In this document: one piece after another, positions 12,567 through 25,479 of the stretch
How positions within the stretch are numbered: position 1 is the first letter of the stretch
Layout of the letters: each line of letters begins with the position of its first letter
The notes under the pieces: model-generated
The model's database searches: none
The model's input: the letters and a program-made list of their open reading frames with translations, nothing else
Told to the model about the DNA's origin: nothing
Assembly: GCF_050436995.1 (NCBI RefSeq)
Contig: NC_134757.1
Span: 4,724,501 to 4,788,500, forward strand
Direction of reading: 5' to 3'
Origin: Anticarsia gemmatalis
Taxonomy: Eukaryota; Arthropoda; Insecta; Lepidoptera; Erebidae
Length of the DNA: 64,000 nucleotides
Position numbers and translations under genes: made by a program

Positions 12567-13190
12567 TAAACTGTTCACCTTTTAATAATTTTAATGCAGC
12601 AATGAAAAGAAAATTGTTCGTTGATTGTCATATTTATGACCCGCGCAACTTCGCTTGCGTCACCTAAGAGAATGGGTCAAAATTTTCCCCGTTTTTGTAA
12701 CGTTTTTCGTTGCTGCTCAGCTCCTTATGACCGTAGCGTGATGTTATATAGCCTATAGCCTTCCTCGATAAATAAGCTATCTAACACTGAAATAATTTTT
12801 CAAATCGGACCAGTAGTTCCCGAGATTAGCGCGTTCAAACAAACAAACAAACAAACAAACAAACAAACTCTTCAGCTTTATAATATAAACTGTTCACCTT
12901 TTAATAATTTTAATGCAGCAATGAAAAGAAAATTGTTCGTTGATTGTCATATTTATGACCCGCGCAACTTCGCTTGCGTCACCTAAGAGAATGGGTCAAA
13001 ATTTTCCCCGTTTTTGTAACGTTTTTCGTTGCTGCTCAGCTCCTTATGACCGTAGCGTGATGTTATATAGCCTATAGCCTTCCTCGATAAATAAGCTATC
13101 TAACACTGAAATAATTTTTCAAATCGGACCAGTAGTTCCCGAGATTAGCGCGTTCAAACAAACAAACAAACAAACAAACTCTTCAGCTTT
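12567..13190. repeat. 319-bp tandem direct duplication of a Helitron copy plus its flank
   Basis: Unit 1 (about 12567-12885) and unit 2 (about 12886-13190) are near-identical, in direct order, offset by 319 bp. Each begins ACTGTTCACCTTTTAATAAT, runs through about 70 bp of unique flank and then the Helitron-like element. The only length difference I see is eight AAAC units against six. The junction joins TTATAATAT of the element's 5' end to the left-flank AAACTGTTC. Confidence 0.95.
12638..12885 (-). mobile_element. Helitron-like element, (TTTG)n subfamily, first duplicate
   Basis: Minus-strand copy lacking the last bases of the 3' end: it starts at GACCCGCG and has no CTAGCT. It is also cut at its 5' end (TTATAATAT, no AGTATAGA) by the duplication junction. 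The body is otherwise typical, with about eight CAAA units. Confidence 0.85.
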
Positions 13191-13206
13191 ATAATATTAG
13201 TATAGA
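12957..13206 (-). mobile_element. Helitron-like element, (TTTG)n subfamily, second duplicate
   Basis: Same 3' truncation as its partner at 12638 (GACCCGCG directly after TATTTAT), but with an intact 5' end (AATATTAGTATAGA). About six CAAA units. The shared truncation shows that the loss came before the duplication. Confidence 0.88.
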
Positions 13207-16200
13207 TATGGAAAATAATCATTTTTCTAAAACAGTAAAGGCATTAACTATTTTATGATAAACAATTACTTATTTGAGTAGCAAATTAATCTCAAGCAAG
13301 TAGGTAATTAACGTTACTATTTCATTGAAGCATTATTTTCAGCTGCGAAAATTAGAGGAAACAATTTTGTATTAAAATGTAAGTGCTCTTTCTACTTAAA
13401 AAAAAAACAGTGTCTCAAGTAAAAAATCTTAAGAACGAATCCTCGGCTCATATAACAATATTGCTTACTTTAATGTTATTCTACATACATAAACAGAAAC
13501 TATGCCAATAACTTATTGGCAGGCAGTAGCGCGGTGTTGATTGATCTTTAACATACAAGCTGCGGTAATTGCTAAGGACGTGCTATTGGCACCTCTTTGA
13601 GCACGTATCAGTTACCTTGATCTGGTGCCTAGCTCCTTGGATCGAAGCCTAATTGCAAGCGTGATGAATGCCTTATTAGATTAACGTTATTACAACAAAG
13701 AAAATTAGTTAAGTTAATGATACTTGGTTATTTTTTAGTAGAATATTAAGTTCTATAAAGTAAAAAAAAAAAATAAAAAAAAAAAAAAAAAACAATAGGT
13801 AACCATGTATTGATGTACTGGCGTATATTTGGAACGAAAAGGTTTAGATATCAAAAACCCATCCCTCTATTTGACTTGTTGAGACCTATGTTTCTCAAGC
13901 AATTGCATTATTGCACAACATAAGAAAATTATATCACCACTAGCGCTTAAATGCACAATATACTTATTCTGAAATGCAATTACAAAAACAAATACAATTT
14001 GAACGCGGGAGTTTGTTTGGTTTATGCAACTGTATCATACCCATTGTTGCGAAATCCGATTCAGAGCTTCAAAATTAGAGGACAAAGCGTGGTGGATGTG
14101 GATTATGGGATAATTGGACACGACGTCGCTTAACAAAGCGGATTTCAGGTATTTGTGCCTAAAAAAGGAACGACTCGGTACACGGTGGCGCTTTGCGAAT
14201 GCTATCTGCGGGGATTTGCAACTAATCGGTTACAGAAATAGCGACAATGATTTTAAAGTTTCTGAATTTTTTATAATTGTTTGTGAAACATTCCCAGATC
14301 GATGCAAAAAATAGCAACGACGGAGTCTGGGAGATAAAAAGAGATGCGTTTGTCCAGCAGAGGAGCAGTTTTATATGAGTGGGACTAAGTCAGACTAAAT
14401 AAAATAAGACCTTGCCGTCTAAATATATTAACGCTAGTTCTTTATTTACTGCAATTTCCAGTGTGTGACGAGTTTTGAGACCGCAACTTACTTTTAATAA
14501 CCGAGTTTTAAAAGTATAACCAGGCCAAGGCAAGTGTCAAATGTGGAGGATAAGAGTGTCTGTTGAGCATAAGCAAGCGTTGACATTTTAATATACTGAG
14601 ACCATTGATTGGACTGCCACCCGTTAATGGAACACAAGTATACTTTATATCAATATTTACATTTGTTATATAGTTGTAAATAGTTACTTTTCTTTTACAA
14701 AGCAGCACATGGTTTACCTTTGGTATAAGAGTGTATACCTACCCCATAAGTGTGTAGTAGACTTTGCATTTTTTAAAGAACTGCTTTTTATATTTATGTT
14801 TGTTCGATCATAAAGCGTGCTTAACAAAAAAGTACTGCTTTCCTTAAGTCGTATTTTTTATTTTTCGATTTACCTACGGACTGCAATGATTTTGCCTCAA
14901 TTAGCAGGTGAATCCTCCTTCACGGGTAAAATACGACCGCGAATAAATGTCACCCTGCAATAAATTTCAGGCTCATTATATAATGAATAATTAAAGTTAT
15001 CAATGCACTAGATAGTGTGGCAGACAACAATGCTGTAGTAATGTGAGTCAGAGCCGTCAGCGTGACACATCATGTAGCAATGTTATTGATTACTGCAAAT
15101 AAAAAGTCAATGGGCATCAAGTTACGTGGCGGGAAAATATGGGTTCCTTACGAATTGATATTAACTAGACTGATTTTTACCAAATGTCTAGAGGTGATCA
15201 GGCGTTTATAATATCTTCCAAGTTATGAGTATCAATGGCTTTCCATTATACCCTATATTTCTGTTAGCTATAAGAAGGGGCCTTCTTCTTCGAAAGCTGT
15301 GTACATAGGAATATTCAAAGATACATATATGCTTAAGGTTATGTGCCAGTAGCGGGATTGATGATGAATAGTTAATAGATATTTAAACACATACAATCGT
15401 GATAGTGAAAATTAAACAAGACTTTCATATAGGACTAAGCTGTAGCGCGTTTTTTTCGTTAGCTTATTACCTATACTCGAAGGTGCTAGATTCTTCACCT
15501 AGCTGTTTATTGAAAACTGAAGATAAAAGTAGTTTCACGTGGTTAATACTTTTTGAGTAATTGTGTTTTAGATTTAAATCGTGTAAGTATATGTCTATTT
15601 TTTTTCGCTTTTCAGCCTGCTACACTAAACTTACACTACGGATATCCACTACTTTTCATATTAATTAACGTTTATAAGAAAGAAGTTTGATTAACCAATA
15701 AATTGTCATTGATCATTACAAAACGTGCAGTGTCCGCATAATTCTAAGAATTTCATTTAACTTAACGGTCGAAATGATTCATGGTCTTCAATTATTTTCA
15801 GTGCCATCTATACTTTTACTGCCAACTGATTGACATTTACTACCGATACTTGTATTTGTGTTCAATTGATCAGTTTAAATAATTAGGATTCATTTATTTT
15901 TATTACTTTTGTGGCCTCATACCACCCCGCAGTGATATTATAGCCAAGTGAATTGAAGAAAACCTCAATCGGCACTCACTCTATAAGCTTAATTTTATTG
16001 AGCTTAAAGGGAGCTATTCATGATCTATACATATAAAAATGGAATAGTAGTTTTCTGAATTCATTATATATTATGAATTTCCATAAAATAGTTTTATCTA
16101 ATTCTGTTTAACAAACTAAACATATTACTTAGTGTGATGATCCATTGAGATATTTTTTCCATAGTCGTTCAAGTCAACTTTGAGTAATAAATAATATATG

Positions 16201-17399
16201 ACAAAATTTGGTAAAAAATCAATTCGACTTGAATTCCTTGTAAAAAGTATTCGCAGGTTTATTTTATATTAATAGTGTGAGTCATAATTATCGTCACAGT
16301 ACTACGGATCTCTAATGTATTAACTCAGTACACATCCCGTGTGTCAATGATAAAAATATTGCTGTTGCTACGAAAGTTCAAATTGATAGTTTTCTTCCCT
16401 TATAAGGGCAATCATGAAAACCTACATTGGATACAAAAAATACGAAAGCATAACAATTAAAGCCAGCTTAGTTTTGTGTTTATATTGGTTAAGTTTCATG
16501 AACATTGACGTTTGTAAACTATAGCGAATTGTACACATGATACTGGGATAAGTTTGATGTGATTAGATTAGTCTACGATAGACGTAACATATTGTTAGAA
16601 GTTTCATAAACAAATAAAGATATTAAAAAAAATACGAACAATGATTCTTATTTATTAACGGGTATGTTTGTTATAACAATGAAAAAATAACAGTCAAATT
16701 AGGTGTCTCCAACATATTTTGTTTGATCAAAACGAAAACGTCCTGCGAAGCATGAGCTTGCAACAAAGTTAGGTAAACCAAGATAACATATGATTATTCC
16801 CGGTTCAATATTATTTATTAAGCCATAATTTATGCAGCCTCTCATTGGCATTAGGTTCATTGACATGTGGAGACTATCGAGTTTAACCTAGTGTTCAAAG
16901 TTACTGCTGATCGAATCCCTGGAGACCGACTCTGTTAGAGACGAGACTTCCCTATGGAGTTAACTAAGAATATAGAACATATAAGCTTGTTATTAATGTA
17001 TTCTATTCTACTGAGTTACTTAATGAGGAAATTGTTCAGTGTTTTAAGGCGGTTGAGTGATTTAACACAAATTATATAAAGAAATGTGCTCTGGGAATAA
17101 AATTTGTTGTAAAAATACGTTCCCATAGATTTTCCGATCGATTATCGTTAAATTAATCAAAATTAAATACATTATTTAAATCTTTACTACATACAAAAAC
17201 AGAGCAAATATTCGTCAACTGACGTAATCATTTGACCGTTTCACGACGACTAATTTCGTAAATTTTCGATGTTCTATTAAGTTACGTATTCGTTACCATA
17301 TTCCAGTATTCAATAGACTTCTAGCATCTTATTTGTTATCAGTTGACGACTGCGACGTCTCACACTTGACCTTACTGAGCATAAGGAGGAAAAAGATAT
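13207..17399. other. Long non-coding stretch
   Basis: No exon or RNA gene is supported. A poly-A run at 13761-13792 could be the tail of an unrecognised retroposed element on the plus strand. The frames at 13951-14314 are short and lack domains. Confidence 0.4.
13761..13792 (+). repeat. Poly-A tract
   Basis: About 30 bases of A interrupted by a single T. It may mark the 3' end of a retroposon whose body I do not recognise, or be simple low complexity. Confidence 0.8.
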
Positions 17400-17472
17400 C
17401 GCCCAACGTGGGGCTCGAACCCACGACCCTGAGATTAAGAGTCTCATGCTCTACCGACTGAGCTAGCCGGGC
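17400..17472 (-). tRNA. tRNA-Lys(CTT), copy 1
   Basis: A 73-nt minus-strand gene. Acceptor GCCCGGC/GTTGGGC, TAGCTCAGTCGGTAGAGC D arm, anticodon CTT within GACTCTTAATC, and GGGTTCGAGCCCC T arm. Identical by eye to the copies at 23568 and 50115. AAAAA at 17390-17394 supplies the Pol III terminator. No intron. Confidence 0.97.
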
Positions 17473-20400
17473 TTGTAACCTATGTGTGAAATTTATAAAG
17501 AGTTTAGTTGAACCCACAGGACTTTTTATAGATTTACTTGGGTGTGCACTTTGTGGGTTATAAATAGCAAAAAGTATGTACTAAATTTACGTTTTACTGA
17601 GTTTTAGTTAATTATACAAAACTAAAATGTTTTGTATAATTAATTCACGTATGTTTTCATCTAACAAATCTCAATTGCATTCTGTTTTAAAGAATTTACA
17701 CATAGGTACATTATATACAATTTATTCGTCTTTTCCTGGTTTTTAATCTGAATGAAAATTTCCCGTGACACATGCTTTGAAAGATTTCAGCAGCACTTAG
17801 TTTAATTTGCAACTGCATGTGAGGAAAATTGCACAATATCACGATGAATAAAGTGACGGTTGATCTTTGATAGCGAACGTTCTTCAACATTAGTCGTTAA
17901 ACAATAAAAAATTAATGTATGAATCATAACAAAAACGAGAAAAAATGGACTTTCCGGTCTGCGTGCCACTTTATTTGCCGATATAATGATACGATAGAGA
18001 TTTGCTCATAAAAAACACAAATATGTGAATTAAAATGTTTTAATTGGCAAGTTATTTAATACATATTTATCAAAATTCTATTATTGAAGGTGATAGAATG
18101 GCGCCGACGACGCCGGGCGCCACACGTTAGCTGAGTACAATCGACGACAAAAGGCATAGGAGCTTATATAATAACAAAAATAATTGACACATATCACCGA
18201 TGCCTCGCTCCTATCGAATATATACCTGAAAACAGATGCAAGAGGCATTGCCCGACCGTATTACAATAGACAGAGTCGCCTTTACAGTAGAAATAGTCAA
18301 AAATGTACCGAATCGTGTCATGTCACGAGCATAAATCACACAATCACAGCTACAAACATGAAAGAAGGCCTGACTTCCTCACACCTTAAATGCATCGGCA
18401 CATTCCCCAATGCAACACGAATCGCTAATAGGACGATAAAAAGTAATAAGTCATTAAAGTTGTGAGCGTGAGCTTCCCTCATCAGTATGCGCTGGGCATC
18501 CGGCGAAGGAAGTGGCACGGCCCGACAGTTAGCTTTTACTTAGCGCCGATGACCTAAGCTCATGTATACAACGAACGTAATAACTGCTTAAGGTCCAGTT
18601 CTGAATACGACTCTGGTGGGCTGTAGCCGCTGTGCCAGTAAGAATAGTAATATAACTTTTTGATTGACCACTGATTTGATATCTTTAATTCTTGCTTGAT
18701 AAAATTACTATTATTACATCAAACGAACTATCACGTCTAGCATAATAATAGATACAATGCATGAACCTACATATTTTGATAATTAATTTGACCAATTTAG
18801 AGGTAGTTTCAGAAGCCTCTCTGCATCCGTTCTAATATTTCTTGGACAAGACGTTAGGTACTACCTATGTATTATCGTAATTCATTTTTGTTTAGATAAA
18901 ACAGTATTTTAACTGTGCTAGCAATTATAATAGGTAATTTAGTTTTGCTATTATTGAGTTAATTTTTAAGTTATAGGTGATTTACAAAACCTCGTAATAA
19001 CCATATAATTATCAGTTTCAAAATACTATTTGCGTGCCTTGGAATTTCAGTCGAAATTACCCGTCCGGGACGGGGCTGTACCTTAAGTAGGTATTAGTTG
19101 ATAAGCATTTGTATCTCAATATGGGTCACCGTCCTCGGACCTCCGATACTCGGGCTTTTAAGCAATTAGCTGCAGACGTCTGTGGACAATGTCGCCGGGA
19201 TTAACTTAACTGATACTGTGATACAAGCGCTTGTCCCACGTTTCCGATTGGTGGAATCGCCGACTATAGTAGAGCGAAGATTTGTCACAACAGTTGCTTG
19301 CTATAAATTGATGATTTTGACACTCGTTTTGAAGATAATTTATATACTTACTTATTATTTTACGAGTGAGTTCATTAAGTTTATCAATTTACGAAATTCT
19401 AGGCGTAAAATAATACAATTCGTATCTCGTTTAGAATCCTCCGAAAGTTCATAAACGAGTAATTGATAAAGTTACGGAACTTGTTATTTTCCGGTGATAT
19501 ATTCACTCTTCCAAAAAAAAAATATTCGTGTGATTCTCAAGTATTGATTTCGAGAATGAGTGTACTTTGCATGTTTTGAAAGAGCACCTACTCAAAATTG
19601 CAATAAAAGTGACTTTTTTACTGCATATAGGTACTTTTGTTTAAATATCAAGTTTAAATCTTTTCGTCCTGGGCAGCTAATGATTTTATTACAAGGTAGT
19701 GTTTCACGTTACGTATCTCTTGCGGGGATGTACAAATAGATTCCGTCACTTTGCCTACTATAAAATAAATCACAAAACTGTCAATCAAAGTAGGTTGTAC
19801 AGCTACAGACTGTTTCCGCTTTGACTCACATAAACAATTATAATGATGGTGACGAGTAGTTTATTCAGTTTCATTAAACTACTTCTATATTTCTTGTACT
19901 ACGTAGTTATTAAAGGTGAGTATAATGTTTATTTTGTGGTTTTTATAATAAATGAGTGAGCACTTCGGTCCGGTTTTCCCAGTGACTCATGGCGTGTTAG
20001 CGTCAAAGAAATTAGGCGGAACTGAAGCCGATAGGACAGTTAGTTCGACTCCATTTCTGAATAACAATGTAGAGTGGTTTAGCATTAGTCTAAGTACAAA
20101 ATGAGGACATACCTAATGAGTAAGATCCTGTACTAAAACATATAGGTACTCTTAAATTACGTATTAAATTAATATTGCGTTACTGGAGCTTTAGTAGTTG
20201 TTATTGTTTTCGTATATTATTATAATTTTTTTTGGGCTATAATTTTCTGTAGCGTTAGCTTGTTCCTCACTAGGTGACTAAATTTTTTTTAATTGGGTGT
20301 AATAATTTCTTGATTAATACATTGCGTTTAAACTATAATTGCTTTTTTCCTACGGATTATAATCTGTTGTACGTGCAAATGCACTCATTTCGGTCAGTTT

Positions 20401-20704
20401 GCAATCTTATAGAATTTTTCGCAAAGAGCTTTTGCAACAACCTTAGAAAGTAAAATCAACTAAGTATGTCGTACAAACAGTTGTTTTAATTTATACTCTT
20501 GTGAATATTTACAAAGTCAACATTACTCATTTAGTAGTAGTCATCTAGGAACTACAACTATAGTGTGTAGTAACTCAGAAGTGTGAGATAAAAAATGTAA
20601 TGATTTACTCTTGACCGCATGATCTTGACATGAAAAGGTCGTATTTTCTATTATTTTTACTAAACATGTTTATTCAACTGCTATTGGATATGATTATCAC
20701 TTGT
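17473..20704. other. Non-coding stretch with a GC-richer block
   Basis: Mostly AT-rich. TTAATTATACAAAAC at 17608 and its inverse at 17629 form a 15-bp hairpin with a 6-nt loop. The 18100-18560 block is noticeably richer in GC and open in one plus frame (18184-18465), but has no start, splice or domain evidence; it includes GGCGCC...GGCGCC near 18101-18122. Confidence 0.35.
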
Positions 20705-20872
20705 TCTAACGGTATAGTGAAGCAAAACATTGTGATGAAACCATGCATGCCTAAAGGTCTTTAACAAAGTTCCTTAAATGAATGCTATGTCTTTAATGCG
20801 CATCGGCGTGGTAGGCTCACTCCTCACTCATTCCGGGAGAAGAATCTTACTCAGCAGTAGGACAATGATACA
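20705..20872 (+). mobile_element. tRNA-derived SINE tail, degenerate plus-strand copy
   Basis: It aligns by eye with the reverse complement of the 9727-10038 SINE: ACGGTATAGTGAAG, AAACCATGCATGCCTAAA, then GGGAGAAGAATCTTACTCAG, CAGTAGGACAATGAT. The tRNA-like head is absent and substitutions are many, so it is old. Confidence 0.65.
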
Positions 20873-21752
20873 AATTATCCTGTATATCCTTACAAAATAA
20901 AAATTGAAAGAAGAGTTGAACTAAAAGCTCAACTCTTCCATCATTCGGAGAGGAAAGAAGAATTGTTCGTGTAATGGTAATTCTAAGAATAGGAGAGTAA
21001 CTTTATGCAGAGGGAGGGAGTGAGAGCAAAGTATCTTACTAAAGATTTTGATTGCGTTTTCACTTAAAATAAATTATAACCTACTTATAATTACTTATAA
21101 CGTTTTCAAAATTTCGAAAAATCACTTGAACTTATTAAATTCATTAAGTTAAGTATGAATATATTAGTAAATCATTAAATTAGTACTTTAAATTTTATTT
21201 TTATGTATGTATTAGGAGGAAAGTCACTGCGGTGGTGATTCGAGTCCATTGACTAACAAACAACAAAGAATTTATGCGAAAACCTTCGTTCATCATAAAA
21301 ATGGGACTTTCCAGTGACGGTGTGTTGTTTTTATATTAATTTGTTTAATACGTGACCATATATCTGTACCTATATACTGTCAACAGGTACGAACATAAAG
21401 ACACGTCTACAACCGAAGTGGTATAGAGTCATTAGTTTCGAGGAAGTAGCGGGAAATTCAACCACAATTAATTATATGCACTGGTTTAGTAATAGTTATA
21501 ATTTTATTTCAATTGCGCTGTGTAATGCGGCTACCTGTCTGCGGCTATACATCTTGGAATTAAACCGTTATGGAGTTCACATTTATATGCACATGACTTC
21601 CCCTTTTCCAAAGTAATCATTAAAATTTTCCATAAATATTAGAACAGAAGACTTCATCTTCTTAATTTCCTTACACGCTAACTGCTACTTTTTTCTAAAA
21701 AAAAAAATACAATATACTGACTGTTTCAAATACTTTGTAAAAGTTTACGAAA
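20873..21752. other. Non-coding stretch, nothing recognised
   Basis: AT-rich; no features seen apart from a short A run near 21700. Confidence 0.45.
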
Positions 21753-22005
21753 TCTATACTAATATTATAAAGCTGAAGAGTTTGTTTGTTTGTTTGTTTG
21801 TTTGTTTGTTTGTTTGTTTGAACGCGCTAATCTCAGGATCTACTGGTCCGATTTGAAAAATTCTTTCAGTGTTAGATAGCCCATTTATCGAGGAAGGTTA
21901 TAGGCTATATAACATCACGCTACGGCCATTAGGAGCGGAGTAGCAAAAATGTTACAAAAGCGGGGAAAATTATGTGACGCAAGCGAAGTTGCGCGGGTCA
22001 GCTAG
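21753..22005 (+). mobile_element. Helitron-like element, (TTTG)n subfamily, near complete
   Basis: Starts TCTATACTAATATTATAAAG, has ten TTTG units, the standard body, and ends GTGACGCAAGCGAAGTTGCG..GTCAGCTAG|T. The usual TTTTGACCCATTCTCTCTTA segment just before the 3' hairpin is deleted. No coding capacity. Confidence 0.87.
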
Positions 22006-23567
22006 TAAAGAATATTTTGAATTTCAATTTCAATTTGAATTTTGAATTTGAATTGAATTCGCAGCAAATTTTGGAAGTTATATGTGTTATAGGTATATCT
22101 AATTATGAAGCCTTTTAGTATATTTAAGAACAGCATCCTAATAAAATAATTAAGAAAATGTACAGTTTTCGTTTTAGGAAAGATGATTTCATCAAGCTTC
22201 GCACGGATTATTGATTTTTTATGCTAATCGAAATTATCGCTGCAATCAAAAAATCCTATTATTACAAATAATGTGTAGGTATGAGACCTGCTAAGTGCTC
22301 TGAATGTATGAAGCTCCATAATAAAGGTTAATTTGCTTGTCATTAAGTTGAGTTCTCGGTACGATGACAATATGTGAACATATCGAACCGTTCACCCCGT
22401 TCACGAACATTTACGAGCATTTACGAGGATACCCGACGGTTTTACGATCGTCGTAATGAGAGAGATGCAATGTGCCATCTTTATTGTAATTAATTTAGTA
22501 GCTGCCTTCAATCACACAACTTTCTTTGGAGTCTGTCTGTTTTTTTTATTGTGGATGTGTCGTTGCATGATATATAACAAACTATGTACTAAGTAACAGT
22601 ATAATAAGATTCAAAGGTTTCGTCTATTTATTCTTATCTAGGAGTTATAAACCCATGAGCATTCCTTTCTTATCTTAGAGTGTATTTTTAACAACATGTG
22701 GTGTTGAGCTATTAACTACTTACTTTTTCTTTAGAAATACGTTTTTAATTGCCTTGGGATATTTACAAAACTTTCTATGAATAAAAAATGGTACGAATCT
22801 GTACAATTATCGATAGAGTTTTTCTTCAACTACGTATTACTTTTCCGTATACTACATATCCTGATGAGCAAGTACGTATGTTGATGATCTAAATAAATCA
22901 TTATATTTTTTTGCGGCTTTGCCTTGCAATAAAAATCCAATTATCATTTTACAATTGATCGCTGAATAATGTAACACTGCAATAAAACCTTAATTCCTAA
23001 CGGCACATCTTAATAATCGTTGTTATAAACATGTGTTACAAACATTAATGCAAGTGCACGCTCAGAAGGCTTCCTGACTCATGTCTTGTCATTCATATAA
23101 TACAATAATTTTGGTAAACACTCAACCAATTTTGATACCAAATTATATGAACATGGTCGAAAACTTGAAATCAAACAAAGTCCTCTTACTTTTCTATTTC
23201 AAAATCGGACTTTTCAAAGATGTTGAAAAAGTGCCCTGAAGTAGAGAAAGCAAGCTTGTACGCGAATGAAGTCGCGTGGGTCCTTATTGTAATACAATCT
23301 AAAAAAGGTGCCATTAAATGAAGAAAAAAGTAAAAAAAAGAACAATTGAAAGTATTGCGAAAAATGTCAACAATTGAGTTCTATGTATTTTTAAATTACA
23401 AGACGCGCGTTGTCCAATGAATCATGATCATTATTCGTTTTATTTTTATTGTGTAACGTCTACCAAACAACGAAATGTTAGTACAGACAATTTTTATTTC
23501 TTTTACATTTTTATTCACCGGAACGGGCAACGGAACTAGGTGGTTTATTTTGAGCTAGCTCGTACCA
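22006..23567. other. Non-coding stretch, nothing firm
   Basis: A low-complexity run of AATTTC/AATTTG/GAATT repeats lies at 22018-22060. The rest is AT-rich and featureless up to tRNA-Lys. Confidence 0.45.
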
Positions 23568-23640
23568 GCCCGGCTAGCTCAGTCGGTAGAGCATGAGACT
23601 CTTAATCTCAGGGTCGTGGGTTCGAGCCCCACGTTGGGCG
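23568..23640 (+). tRNA. tRNA-Lys(CTT), copy 2
   Basis: A 73-nt gene identical by eye to the copies at 17400 and 50115. Cloverleaf arms and A/B boxes are intact, anticodon CTT, no intron, TTTTT terminator at 23646-23650. The GC-rich foldback element starts 58 bp downstream. Confidence 0.97.
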
Positions 23641-23698
23641 TTATCTTTTTGGAACCTAATATTTCAGTAGGAAAATCTTGAGAACATTTTAATGCTCA

Positions 23699-24048
23699 TT
23701 CACGTTGACTCGCGGGCGCGGTGGCGGGCGCGGTCGCGAAATATCAAACATATGGCGATGTACCGAAGTGTTCACGTACAAACCGTTCGCGCGGTCTAAG
23801 TCGCGGGCGAGCTAGCGGCGTCGCGCGCGGCCCGCGTGGCGCGCTCGCGCCAATATCAAACAAGTGAAGATGTTCGTGTGTGTTCACGTCGAACTAGCGG
23901 TGGCGGGCGCGATCCACTCGCGATGTCAAGTAAGATCAACCAGTTTGAGCCAGTTTGAGCCAAACGCCCGCCTGGCGGCCAACGTGAACACAAATCGCCA
24001 CGTCCCCGCGCTCGCGACCGCCACCGCGCCCGCGAGTTCCAACGTGAA
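23699..24048. mobile_element. GC-rich foldback (MITE-like) element
   Basis: About 350 bp of very GC- and CpG-rich DNA in an AT-rich window. The left end TTCACGTTG..ACTCGCGGGCGCGG and the inverted right end CCGCGCCCGCGAGT..CAACGTGAA form imperfect terminal inverted repeats of about 40 bp. The TTCACGT motif also recurs internally at about 23770 and 23884, and inverted at about 23980, as if ends had been stacked. CAGTTTGAGC is repeated in tandem near 23940. I find no clear target duplication. The frames across it are composition artefacts. Confidence 0.65.
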
Positions 24049-25279
24049 CAAGCACTTACACGATGCAAATGAATGCACTACAATAATTGCACATAGGAAA
24101 TTCTTCCTCTTACATAGACAGTGGTTTTCTAGAAATTTTCTTCCGCATGGGTTTCAGGGGGGGTTTTTTACAGGGAGGAAAACCTAAGATACTTGGCATA
24201 GCTGAAATACTCCGTTTTCCTCAACACATTCCCTTCTTAGATGTGTGTTTTGGCCTAGTTGTTAGTAAACGCGAATTGATTGACGCGCGAACCCCGAGCT
24301 TCTCAAAGTTATAGTTGATTCACTGTCTGATGACGTCTGAATGTTTAATGTGACCGCAATTAGGGATCTGTGGTTGAGAACCATTGTTATGTATATAATT
24401 TATAGTCGTGTATTTCCCTGTATTCATACATGTATAGTAAATCAAGGTTAGTGCAAAAGTGCATTGAAATGCCATTGCTCTCTATGACGCCGTAGAAATC
24501 TCGTTAGGCATTGAAATTGTGGTAAGTTGTAACAGCAAGTGAATATTAAGTTATATTTTAACTGTTACTAATTAAAACCGAGTACAATACCTAAAGTACT
24601 TACTGCAAAATAGTTATTGCAACAATAACTGAAATATATTTTACCATTTAAGTATGTATTTGAGGCGATTTTTTTGCAGTCCGTCGTCGGCATGAACAAA
24701 AGTTCGAATTTATATGCTATCGTAAAACCGATTAACGTTTTTATTAATGACTTTGTCACTAACTGTACCTAGTCCACATTATTAATAAACGAGTCAATGA
24801 AATTGTTCCACGAAGTGCCTTTTCAGAAAGGGCTGGTAACCGATTGATTTGTTGTACAGTCACCGCCAACGATCCACTGTCACGACAACGTTATTAAAAT
24901 ATGAAAAACATGTTAACACAAATGCGACCTTGCCTTTAATCGGAGACATTCCATACATTCTGGTTGATAATAGAAAATGTTTATAGTAAAATGAATAAAG
25001 CTCTATAGAAAATTATTGTATTTATTGAAACAAAATTACCGTTTGAAGGGCTTTGACGAACAATTTGGTACTTTATTTTCGACTTTCGAGAATGTTTTGA
25101 TATATAATTTGCTTACATCAAACTTTAGTCGGGAAAGACAAACATTTTTGTCAATTGCAAAATATAGACGCCTGAGATATTATGACTAACATAGTATTGT
25201 AGTATATTTTTTTTTCCAAATACAATTCTAAAAACATTACCTATACTATATTCATCATTTTACCGCCTTATTAACCTAA
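24049..25279. other. Non-coding stretch, nothing recognised
   Basis: The overlapping short frames at 24087-24314 and 24568-24759 have no domain or splice support. AT-rich otherwise. Confidence 0.45.
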
Positions 25280-25479
25280 TCTTTATATATATAATTCTTC
25301 TGTAAGTGTGTATGTCACTGAACTTCTCTTCAACGACTGGACCGATTTTGATGATTTTTTTTGTGTGTGTTCAAGGGGGTCTGAGAATGGTTTAGATTCA
25401 CAATTTTGTCCGCTGGACAATGTTTTTTTTAATTAATTTTTAATTTATTAGACAGGACAACGTCTGTCGAGTCCGCTAG
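25280..25479 (+). mobile_element. Small Helitron-like element, third subfamily
   Basis: A 200-bp element beginning TCTTTATATATATAATTCTT and ending GACAGGACAACGTCTGTCGA then GTCCGCTAG|T. A terminal GACA..TGTC hairpin precedes CTAG. The body includes ACTGGACCGATTTTGATGAT, similar in kind to the other subfamilies but not in sequence. No coding capacity. Confidence 0.75.

Noticed and set aside
17329..17517. Minus-strand frame containing LAQSVEHETLNLRVVGSSP
   Set aside because: It is the translation of tRNA-Lys copy 1 and its flanks, a well-known false protein in databases.
23856..24187. Frames on both strands across the GC-rich block, one 107 codons long
   Set aside because: GC-rich inverted repeats have few stop codons; both strands are open over the same bases and follow the foldback element.
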